Part shown: positions 20,002 to 30,600 of the stretch, piece after piece
Layout: the number at the start of each line of letters is the position of its first letter
Numbering within the stretch: the first letter of the stretch is position 1
From: Torymus aiolomorphi
Lineage: Eukaryota; Arthropoda; Insecta; Hymenoptera; Torymidae
DNA: 64,000 bases
Assembly: GCA_036365515.1 (NCBI GenBank)
Contig: CM070877.1
Span: 71,980,022-72,044,021 of the forward strand
Reading direction: 5' to 3'
Position numbers and translations under genes: made by a program
The notes under the pieces: model-generated
What the model was told of the DNA's origin: nothing
Seen by the model: the letters and a program-made list of their open reading frames with translations, nothing else
Databases searched by the model: none

Positions 20002-21486
20002 ACCTGGGCGGCTGCGATGAGGGCGAATCGGCGCTGGAAAGGGTGCATGCGCAGTGTGGGAAATTTCGGGAGGAGCGCGCATGCAAAGAATTGTAGGCAA
20101 AGTGAATACGGTGTAGATATTTTATTGATAGTTACATTATATCTATTGGGCACCGGCTGGCGCACCGGCTCCGTTTTCGCGCGACATGGGCGTGTTACAT
20201 CCATGCAAATTCTCACGCATATCGTGCGTGCGGTGTATATGCGCAGCGGACCAGAAGGAGTGAGCGGACCGGACGGTACGCTCTGATAGCAGTGATAGCG
20301 TGATAAAGCTTTTACGCGGTCGCGTGAGAGAGAGATGGAGAGAATGGCCGAGCACTTGCGAGATATCGTATTGGACGGACAACTCACAATCCGCCGGCGT
20401 GTACAATGAGTGCTGATTCACAGTTCATCGGAGCGGCTTCTCCATCGTCGCGGCGAGTTAGTGGCTTCTTCATCGTCGCGGCGAGTTAGCAGTTTCGTCA
20501 TCGTCACGCCGGGATAACATATTGTTCCCCTCAGCCGTCGAAATAGTCATAGAGAAAGAGAGAAGGAGAAGGAGAGAGACGCGAGAACAGATTAACGGAG
20601 TAATTTTGGAGCAGTTATCGACGGGGCTCGAAGCGACGAGCTATCGGCAATAAAGGCCGACTACTAAGGTCAAGGTCGCTATCGACCAAGCACCTCTCCG
20701 CGGCACCGATGTAAAGAATCGGCCTCGTTCTCCCGACGGCGACATACAATCTCGCAAGGGAGCTTCGCCACGTGAGCACTCATCAGGACACCGAGCAAGA
20801 ACGTACTCCAAAGTATGCGAAGGGACTTAGCTGCGATGGGCCATCTCACCCCGGAACCGATGCGCTTGCGGCCACAGCCAGAGCCGCGGCCTGACCAAGA
20901 GGAAGCCGCGACTAGTACTGAGGCAGTCAGCGTCGTCGCCCGACACGGCTACACGGACAGACCTCCCGGAGCCGCGGCACCGGAGAAAACCGCGGGAAGC
21001 AATACATGAAGAGGAAGCCAGCTCCGCTGCAGCTACGTCGCGCAGCAGCAACACGTCGACGAACCGTGAATCAGCACTCATTGTAAACGCCGGTGGATTG
21101 CGAGTTGTCCGTCCCATACGATATCTCGCAAGTGCTCGGCCATTCTCTCCATCTCTCTCTCACGCGACCGCGTAAAAGCTTTATCACGCTATCACTGCTA
21201 TCAGAGCGTACCGTCCGGTCCGCTCACTCCTTCTGGACCGCTGCGTATATACACCGCACGCACGATATGAGTGAGAATTTGGCATGGATGTAATACGCCC
21301 ATGTCGCGCGAAAACGGAGCCGGTACGCCAGCGGGTGCCCAATAGATATAATGTAACTATCAATAGAAGATCTACACCGTATTCACTTTGCCTATAATTC
21401 TTTGCATGCGCGCTCCTCCCGAAATTTCCCACACTGCGCATGCACCCTTTTCAGCGCCGATTCGCCCTCATCGCAGCCGCCCAGGT
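20002..21486. mobile_element. Unclassified element with 430-bp inverted arms
   Basis: The left arm at 20002-20430 and the right arm at 21057-21486 are inverse copies with few differences. They start and end ACCTGGGCGG…GTTC.TCG. The 626-bp spacer is GC-rich, with purine-rich GAGA tracts and an ORF of 64 codons at 20815-21009 that I do not recognise. Both arms translate into mirror ORFs, as expected for an inverted duplication rather than a gene. No transposase is seen. Confidence 0.7.
20433..20550 (+). repeat. 28-bp tandem repeats next to the left arm
   Basis: There are three units of about 28 bp (CTTC.TCATCGTCGCGGCGAGTTAG) followed by TTGTTCCCCTCAG. The same series follows the right arm at 21487-21612 in the same orientation. 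Confidence 0.8.
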
Positions 21487-21620
21487 TATCATCGAGTTAG
21501 CATCGTCTTTATCGTCAAGGCGAGATAACAGCTTCTTCATTGTCACGGCGAGTTATCAGCTTCTGCATCGTCGTGCCGAGATAGCATGTTGTTCCCCTCA
21601 GTCGTCGATTTACAATAGTC
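21487..21620 (+). repeat. 28-bp tandem repeats next to the right arm
   Basis: There are three to four units (CTTCTTCATTGTCACGGCGAG-like; only the core is conserved), ending again at TTGTTCCCCTCAG, in direct orientation relative to 20433-20550. Confidence 0.8.
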
Positions 21621-21932
21621 TTTCCCCGCGGTGTTTTTCCGACGTGTTACTCGCGCGCGGCTCGTGTTGCGCGCTGTGTGTGTGTGTGTGTGTGTGCGTG
21701 CGTGCGTGTGTGCGTGCGTCTATACAGTAATCTTCCGATCGCAGATCAAGAGTCGAATCTCTTATTTTTCGTGACGACGCTGCAAAACTGTTTAACGACA
21801 GCGCACGTGTCAGGAGTCCCACGGGTGTATAGGGTCCGGGTAGTCAAGTAATCTTACAACGTAATTCGCAAAGCACGTTTATCGCGTATTTAAGCGCGTC
21901 TACTGCGTATTTTATCGGCGGAAATACTTATA
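21621..21932. other. Intergenic DNA with a (TG)n microsatellite
   Basis: TG/CG dinucleotide repeats lie at about 21677-21718. Nothing coding is supported. Confidence 0.5.
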
Positions 21933-22336
21933 TAGTCCTGGTACCCAGAGGTTTCCCGTGGCCGATTAAGGTCCACGGATACACCAAGGTTTTTCTTACG
22001 TATTTTGGCTCGATGAATACGAATTTCGAGCGTGATAAGTCGGAAAATGGTCAAAAAGTTAGTTATCGAATTATTTTCCGGGAAATTCGGAAAATTTTCA
22101 TTTTTTTCTCATAACAAAAAATATGATTCTTTACATAATTTTCTGAAAATGTCCTTAACATTTTTTCATAGAATGCATAGTTTCTGAGAGAAAAATTCAG
22201 GAAAGTTGACGAAAGTGAGCGTTTGGGAGCACGATGCGCCCACTTTTTTTCAACTTTTCTTCAAAATAGGTAAGAAGAACCTTGGTGTACCCGTAGACCT
22301 CAATCGTCCACAGAAACCCTCTGGGCGCCAGGACTA
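21933..22336. mobile_element. MITE with ~80-bp terminal inverted repeats
   Basis: The left end GTCCTGGTACCCAGAGG and the right end CCTCTGGGCGCCAGGAC are inverse. The similarity continues inward through TACACCAAGGTT and CTTCTTAC-type segments for about 80 bp. TA flanks both ends and may be the target duplication. The core is AT-rich and non-coding. Confidence 0.8.
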
Positions 22337-22343
22337 TTAGCTG

Positions 22344-22607
22344 CTGCGACGGCAGCTGGCAAAAATCGCCTTGGCTGGTTGGAATGATGCGATCGCTGAC
22401 CATGTTGGCAAAACGTTGGTGGAAATATTTGTTCTGTTTTCCCAATCGCAATCCGGTTGCGATGGATCAACAGCTGCCTTCGTCACAGAGATAGTGTGCA
22501 GAAATCACATCAGCACCGACGATCTCCAACTACGTATAGCCCTCAGCAAAATCAAATGCTCACTACGCGAAAAATCAGACGCCACGCCAATTAAATTTTC
22601 TATTTAA
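22344..22607 (+). other. Open frame of unknown function
   Basis: A plus-strand frame open from CTGCTGCGACGG near 22344 to the stop at 22605-22607 encodes about 87 residues (includes GWNDAIADHVGKTLVEIF). It has balanced codon use unlike the AT-rich surroundings. I recognise no domain. It lies just outside the MITE end and about 430 bp before the FLYWCH ORF, and could be an upstream exon or a relic. Confidence 0.2.
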
Positions 22608-23040
22608 CTACATAAAATATTATTCACCAAATTAAATTCAAATACAAAGAAAACTTACAATGAGTCCTTCAGACTGATCGTACGCTTCGCCGCAGTAGTT
22701 TGTGTGAAAGCAAGTACAAAAGTGAGGAGCCACGTATTACTGCTGGCCCCTTTCGCCGCTGAGTGTCCGTTCGAACACAATTCTCGAGCTTGCTCACTCG
22801 CTCGTTCAATTTCGCAAATCATTCTGCGCATATGTATAGGTTGTGTTTATATTTTCGCTCTATATAGCGAACACGCCGATAGCCGAAATGGTATTCATAT
22901 TACATGTTATTACAAGTACATATTTGTAAACATGTGAATAAGTGTGCGGGTGATTGAATGAGTAGTGTGTGATCCTGCAGGCGAGGCATCGGTCTGAACA
23001 ACAGTTTAAGTATTTCTCTCTTTTCAGCTAATTCTTTTGG

Positions 23041-23256
23041 ATGGAATCCAATGGACATGTCTATTATAAAGACAATAGGTATGACTTATACATGTTTCGA
23101 TGTCACGTGCGATCGACATATCATTGTCCAGGGAGGATTTATTCCAACGAAGCGTTGGTAATCGAAGATTATTACAACCATCTTCGCCACCCAATGGAAG
23201 AAGATTTCTTGGAAAGGCACTACAACCTTTATAATCTCTTATATCTTCAAAATTAA
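23041..23256 (+). CDS. Small single FLYWCH-type zinc-finger protein (degenerate)
   Basis: The ORF encodes 71 residues, almost all one FLYWCH-type domain: GHVYYKDNRYDLYMFRC, then HCPGR, then IYSNEALVIEDYYNHLRHP. FLYWCH fingers bind zinc through two Cys and a His-x-His and are found in chromatin proteins and in Mutator-like transposons. Here C21, C29 and H47 are present, but the first His of the usual HNH is Tyr45 and the Trp before the Cys is Phe, so zinc binding may be weak. The ATG follows a pyrimidine-rich TTTTCAG acceptor (23021-23027), but joining there would meet a stop, so I use the ATG. It may be an exon of a larger decayed gene. Confidence 0.45.
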   Translation: MESNGHVYYKDNRYDLYMFRCHVRSTYHCPGRIYSNEALVIEDYYNHLRHPMEEDFLERHYNLYNLLYLQN

Positions 23257-23393
23257 TCGTAATATATACAAACATATGATCTGAGTGGATAGTTTAAACC
23301 TTGTAGTAACATTTTCCTTTCTTAAATGTCTTATTTGTTAGCTTATTTATTAAAATAATAATGTTTAAAAAAAATAGCTACAGGCCGGTGTGG

Positions 23394-23760
23394 TTGGACA
23401 AGCTATATTAAACTGGGATCAGTACTCGGACATCTTTAGGACACAGTAGTTGGACTATGTTTTTAAATGTGTCCCACTACTGCGTTATGGAAATTGAGAG
23501 GTACCTAAAGTTGGGTAGATGCTAACCCGTCCGCGCATCGAAAACATAACCTCGCAAAATTTCTATCTCGTTATATAAACATTTGAGAAATAAAATCAAA
23601 ACAATGTCGTAGTGACTACGTAGTTAACATCACAACGAATGCTAACGAATTAATTTTTTTCGAATTGACCATTTATAGTAGTTGTTTTACTGCTGTCCAA
23701 GTACTACATCCAAAATTCGTGCTGTCCGACTACTGGGTCTTTTACCTTAGTAGCAATGTT
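23394..23760 (+). repeat. Dispersed repeat, copy 1
   Basis: It shares an ordered series of blocks with 44795-45150: GTCCCACTACTGCGTTATGG, then GAGAGGTACCT, then GAATGCTAACGAATTAAT, then TTACTGCTGTCCAAGTACTAC. The two copies are diverged but in the same orientation. No coding sequence is seen. Confidence 0.65.
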
Positions 23761-23879
23761 GTTACAATAGCTTCAATTTTTACGCGGGTAGCTGAGAAAG
23801 TCGTCGAAGAAGAGAGTGCTCCGAGGAAGCTTTACTACTTTTGTTCGAAGCCTTGGAAACCCAGATGAGGTGCTCAACT

Positions 23880-24655
23880 TCCCACTGAACATGTTCACTG
23901 AGCTCGGGGGTATGTAGCAAAGAGTGGGGCGGCGTGGTTACAAGATAAAAAACGAAAGTGCGTGTAAAATACAAATGGATCCAACACTCATCTATCCAAA
24001 AAGGGAAACAATTTTAATTCGAGAGAAGACCTATTTAATAATGTAGACATAAGAAATTACAAAATAAACATGGTATTGCATAAGATAAAACACAGAGTAT
24101 GAACATATTACGAGAAATTAGGTTTGATATAAAACAAAGAAATAGTGAAATATGTAGATAACAGTACGCTCCGTTGTAGCAACGAATATAGACGCATATA
24201 GAAGCGTACGGCTTAAGAAACTTTTGGACGAAGTCACTGGATAACAAGTCGATTAGTTCTGTTATCCATCCGCGAGATGGTGCTGACTGCCGCCCAATAT
24301 ATATAGACATATAAGCCTGTATAAGAAGAGTATATATAGATATACACGTCTATATAAGATATCAGACTAATAAAATAATTGTTAATGAATTAAAATAAAA
24401 TGTTATTTTACAAATTATTATTGTTTTGATTTATTTAAAAGATTTTACTGCATTTAAAATAATATAAACTATTCTATGAAACTGGGTAATGTAATGTTTT
24501 TGTTTCGGCAATCGCGCGGAAAGCGTGTAATAAGGCGGGAGTGTCTTTCTGACAGCGGAGGCAGGAGTGTTGCAGTTCCGACGGCGTCTTTCACTTCAAG
24601 GGTCTTGACTTTCTTTTAAAGTATTTTTATATTAGTTTTTTGAGAAATTTGAGTC
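23880..24655. other. Region upstream of the THAP/P gene
   Basis: It is AT-rich, with TATATAGA repeats at 24298-24356. A GC-richer stretch at 24500-24600 precedes the start codon and could hold the promoter and 5' untranslated region. No TATA or initiator can be assigned with confidence. Confidence 0.35.
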
Positions 24656-27600
24656 ATGGCACCATCTCGAGCACGTTGTGCGTATGAAGGATGCACAAAC
24701 ACGAAGGCGAAAAACCCTACACTGATTTTTCATCGCTTTCCAAAGGATGAAGAACGGTTAGATTGTTTTGATTAACTTTTTCTTTGTAATGAATAGTTTT
24801 ATATTAAATAAATTGAAATTGTTATTATCAAACATTGATTGATAATCTTTAGAGTTATTTTGGGCGAGACCTGGCAAACAATTATTGAAATTATTATTAT
24901 AGGTTATATTTCTGAGCTCATAATAAATTAATTAAATAATAAATTAACTTTAAAATAATTTTAATTATTTAGCTACTAAATTTATTTTCTTTTTATTTTT
25001 TGTAATAATGAAACCATTTAAATTTGACAAATTTTTGTTGTAAGTGTGTGTGTATAGGGTGACTATACCAGTATTGGAACAGTCACCAGTTAACAAACAT
25101 TTTCTTTTTATATATGAATTGTATATTTAACATGACGATAATTTTCGAATCCTTGAAAATTTTTATTTCATTTTATATATAATGTAATTAATAGATGTGC
25201 AAATTTTATCAGGATCGTGTTACTTTTTGACATATTTGATATTTAAAAGTTGTTGTTTTTGTTGTACAGTAACAATGGAGGGAAATTGGTTTAACGTTTT
25301 TAAATTTTATGATTTTTGTAATTTTATGAGACAATCGAGATGAAAATTTTAATTTGCAATTTTTCAATAATGTTTTTTACGTATCTACATAACATTCCTT
25401 TACATACACGCTCATATAAACGACATATGAAAATAATTTTTTTTTTCTTAACTATTGTCGCTATGACTTCTGGACCATCATATGGCGCGTTTTTTATACG
25501 AAACCTGAACGCTGATTTGCTGTTTAATGGATTTATCGTTCGACGTTAAATTGGTGCTATTATTTAAAATATGGGCATTAAAAATTAATAAGAGAGATAA
25601 GTAGATTAATTTTGTGGAATCCACGAGTTACTGAATTGTCAGCAGTTTTTTTTCACAAATCTGTACTTTCAATCTGCTTCTTAAGACTTTATTACACTGA
25701 ATTAGTGCCAGACATCGTTGTGTATTTTAATTTTTGCTTCCTCTTAGAGGAAGCTTTGTAATACTAAAATTTTAAGTTTCTTTAAGGTGTTCGTTGTCGA
25801 GTTCTTTGGGCAAAATAATTGGTCCATAAATTTCAGAGATATTTGAGGTAAAAATTAAAAAAATTTTTTTTTAAATCGTAATTTTTCGAGAACGGTTCGA
25901 TGAATCAGCTCCAGATTTCTAGACAATTTTGTATGTGATATAGATATTATGTATGTGAATTTTCATCAAGATCGTACAATTACTTTTTGATATTCAAAAT
26001 TTTCCTATTTTACAAAGTCATTTTCTTTGTCGCCTGATAACAAGAGAAAACTTGTTTTAATTTCTTTAAAATTTGGCGGAGATGTAGAGTGTATATTATT
26101 TATTATATGTGTTTTTAGAGTAAAATAATTCGTTTATGAATTTCAGAGATATTCGAGGTTAAAACTGATTTAGCCCTCTTTTCAAATCGTAATTTTTCGG
26201 GTATATCTATATTAGAAAATGGAAATGACACGTGCTATGCGAGCGCGTTTTTCACTTACTTTTGTTTTTTATTGAGGTTAATTTACAGCGCGCTTCGCCG
26301 ATACATGAAATTAGCTAAATATGCTGGCTAATTAGAAGCCGAGAAATACGTTTAACAATACTTTTGACTGCACTTCGATATTAATCGCGTTTTCTCTTTT
26401 TTTACATTTTATTTGCACGATCAGTTCGTGTTCTATTGTGTTAAATTTTCAAATTTGCCTTTAAAAATTAATTAAATGAATCAATAAATTAATTTTGAGG
26501 AAGCCACGTGCCAATGAATTGGCAGCGGTTTTTAATTTATAAAACATCCGCTCGCCTACGTACGAAACTCATGTAGGTGGAAAAAGCGTGCCTGTTTGTT
26601 AAGGCCCCCGTTACATAAGCACGTACACGCGTATGCACGCGTATGCATGCGTAAGATATTTAGTAATTGTCGATGAAGCCAACGTGATAAGGGAGTATCT
26701 ACAGTGCGGGGTGCATCATGGAGCGCATCGTGGTGCGCGTTCAAACTGCGCGTTCCAAGCTGAATTTACTTTTAAAAATATAACTGATTATAAAGATTGA
26801 GTACTTACTTATGGTATGAGGGAGTTACGATGACAAAATAACCCAAACGAATATTTAAATTATTTTAGAACCTAAGTAGGCGGAGGATATGAGGTCCACG
26901 CATATAAAGGAATCATGTAGACATGAAAAATTAAGCCAAACGATTATTTAAATAATTTTTAAACCCAATAGCCGGGGTATGCGAGGTGCACGCATATTAG
27001 GGAATAACGTAGACGTGTAACAATAAGCAAGACAATTATTTAAACCGTTTTTAAACCTAAGAGGGCGAGGGATATTAGTTCCACGCGTATACGGGAGCGC
27101 GTCAGACGTACATATAAGGCAAAATAATTATTTTAATAGTTCTTAACCCCAATTAGGCGGGGGATGCGAGTTCCAGGCGCATACGGGAGCGTGTCAGACG
27201 GGCATACAAGGCAAAATAATTATTTAAATAGTTCTTAACCCCATGTAGGCGGGGGATGCGAGTTCCACGCGCATACTGGAATAAGATATACATGGCAAAA
27301 TAATTATTTAAATCATTCTTAACCCCAAGTAGGCGGGGGATGCGAGTTCCACGCGTATACTGGAATGAGGCAAACGTGTATACATGGCAAAATAATTATT
27401 TAAATCATTTTTAACCCCAAGTAGGCGAAGAGGCGAGTTTCACGCGTACACGGAGGCACGCCAGGCGTGTATACATGGCAAAATAATTATGTAAACAATT
27501 CTTAACCCCAAGTAGGAGCGGGATGCGAATTCCACGCATATACGGGAGCGCGTCAGACGTGCTTACATGGCAAAGTAATTTTTTAAATAGTTCTTAACCC

Positions 27601-30600
27601 CAAATAGGCGAGGGATGCGAGTTCCACGCGTATACTGGAATAAGGCAGACATGTATATATGGCAAAATAATTATGTAAACAATTCTTAATCCCAAGTAGG
27701 AGCCGGATGCGAATTCCACGCGTATACGGGAGCGCGTCAGACGTGCATACATGGCAAAGTAATTTTTTAAATAGTTCTTAACCCCAAATAGGCGAGGGAT
27801 GCGAGTTCCACGCTTATACTGTAATAAGGCAGACGTGTATTATAGCAAAATAATTATTTAAATAATCCTCAAGCCCTAGTAGGTGGGTGATGCTCCCGTA
27901 TACGCGTGGAACTTGCATCCCCCGCCTACTTGGGGTTAAGAACTATTTAAATAATTATTTTGCCATGTATGCACGTCTGACGCGCTCCCGTACACGCGTT
28001 GAACTCATATCCCCCGCCTACTTGGTGTTAAGAATTATTTAAATAATTTGTTTGCCTTGTATTATTGAAATAATTTTTTTGCCTTGTATTACAGGTCTAC
28101 CTAACACCCGACTCTAGCTTAAATACACTCGTCATTTGAACGCGCGCGCTACGGTGTGCAGCGCGAGTGCCCAATCCGCGACAGTCTCTACTGCGCAGAC
28201 TCGAAGCTGCCGTCCGACTTCGACTCTCTGATTTGGTATTGATAAAGCCCTAGAGCAATTGAATTTTTCACATTCGGATGATAATTTTGATCACTCGAGA
28301 ACCACTCGTCAATTATCACCCTCGCTAGAAAAAGTCAACTTTCCTCCCTAGTTGCACCATGTACTATTTTTAAATTAATTTAGCAGATGAATTTGTTGTT
28401 TTTGACTGAAAGTTATTTTTTTTAATATTATGTTCAAAATCTATTTTTCAGATTTTTATTTGCTCGGGCATTTTTTTATTTTCCGATGGATTCGGCTCGG
28501 TATAGGACTACCCGTTACTTATAATAAAACAAGTATTTGGGGCAAAATTCGTATGATCTATGAAAAATTTTCTGAGAAAATCCATAAACTTGATTACATA
28601 CGAACGTACATATATACATACATACATGATAGAAAATTCACAAATGAACTAATTCTTGGCGGAAAATAGTTTTTATACAGTAAATTGCTAGTTTTTGGGG
28701 GGTTACAATCTTTACGATTCGGTGACAAGAATAATGCCAACATTGATAAAGGCCGATTGAAAAACGTCGCACAGTACCAACCACCTCCTGTATACCGATG
28801 TCGCCCTTCGAACAAGACGGTATGAGAGCCGCATTTGAATATCACTCTGGAGAAAATATAAGGCTCTCTTGAGAAGCGGTCGTGTTTAAAAATTGTTACT
28901 TTTTATCTTATCTTCTTCATTTTTTTTATTTTTTATAAATGTGAAGATCTCTTTAAAATTATAATAAAATTGCTTGTTGAAACATTATGAATATCGGGAA
29001 AATTACAAAAACTGACCGGGAAAAAGAGGGAAAAACACGGGAATTTTTTCTTAAGTCAGGAGTAAATACCCTGAAATTGTATAAAATCGTTGCGAATCAT
29101 AGAAAACTGTATTAAAATGCTAGAAACTTTATAAAAGTGAGTCACATATCTACAAACAATTGCTTATAACTTTGCAAGTTTTGAAAATTTTCGAATTTTT
29201 TATATTGCTACGTCCCCTGAAATTGAACAAAGAATAAAATGAGACCTTGCAAATTAAAATTGGATGAAAAATGAAAAAGAATAATGGGTTTTGTTGATTT
29301 CTTTTTCAATTGTCGATATCTTCTTGAATAATATTTAAATTTCTTGGAAAATTTTTTGTTTGTTTCTTCAAGAATTATTGTTTCATTCTATATTGTTTCT
29401 CAAATTATAATATGTGAAGTAATCATCGTAAAAGTTTTTATATTTATATACATATATATCGCTCCGGAACCACCTTAAGCATTTATGTATTTATTTGTAC
29501 ATATGAATTAACCTATCTTTTCATTTTAGTAAAAGTGGTCTTTTTTATATCTATATTTTTGAGAATTATTAGGCAATTAATTTTATAAGGTGATGGCTTT
29601 GATATAGCTCTTTTTAAAGATTATATATTCCGATGGTTTTGTTAGAGGATCCTTTTCCTCTCTTATTAACTCGGAGAGGCTCAGGGTTCCGGCTCACGGG
29701 TTTTGCTGAAACAAAGCAAGCAGTTTTTTTTCAGTATTTCCTTAAATGCAGTTAAAAATGTTCATAACTTCAGTTTATCAAAGCGTGAGGGTCTAACTCC
29801 GGTTCGTTTCATATTTTAACATCTAAAAACAGATCTCAAAGTTTGAGAAAAATCCATGATCCGGATCTGAGATACACTCCTTGTAAGACTTAAATTTTCC
29901 CTCTATCAATCATATATTTCGTTTACATAGACAACTAGACTGGATCATTCACTCAGGCAATGACAATCTTCTTAAATTGGATGACAAACAACTGGAAGCC
30001 AAGCGACTTTGCAATGACCATTTTACTGCTGACGATTTTGTGGTCGGTTCTGGTATGACAAAATTGAAAAATATAGCTATACCTATTCAAAAGGCTTCAG
30101 ATACTGATTCGAATGATTCCGGTGACGTTGAAGAACATGATGGCTCTGGAATTGATCTTCCTCCTACCTCTGAAGACAGATCAGTTATTGATTTAGAAAC
30201 ACCCTTTATAAGAGAAAGAAGTAACAACATGCCACAAAACTTTGTGGGAATTGATTTAGAAACATCTTCTTTAATAGAAACTAGTCATAACATTCCTCAA
30301 CACTTTGATGCAGCAGAGCCATCTTGTTCAGGAATGCAAAGCAAGTCGAACTTTGATTGTGACTCTACCGGAAAATCATTAAATGCAAATGTTCAAACTA
30401 AAAAGTATGAAACTTTAGTTCAAAAATTGCAACATGAAATTGCGAGTTTAAAAGAGCAGTTAAACAAAAAAGATAAACAATGTAAACAAGCACAGTATGT
30501 GACTAAAACAATGAGTGTACGAAGAGATGTGTATAAACAAAAGGCTATTAAACTTTCTAAAGATATTCGTAATAAAGATAAAGAAATTAAAAATCTTGAA

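Noticed and set aside
20143..21293. Two similar ORFs (92 and 66 codons) that could look like a conserved protein
   Set aside because: They are the same sequence on the two inverted arms, so similarity reflects the inverted duplication.
21610..21822. 70-codon minus-strand ORF with His-Thr repeats
   Set aside because: Translation of the (TG)n/(CA)n microsatellite.
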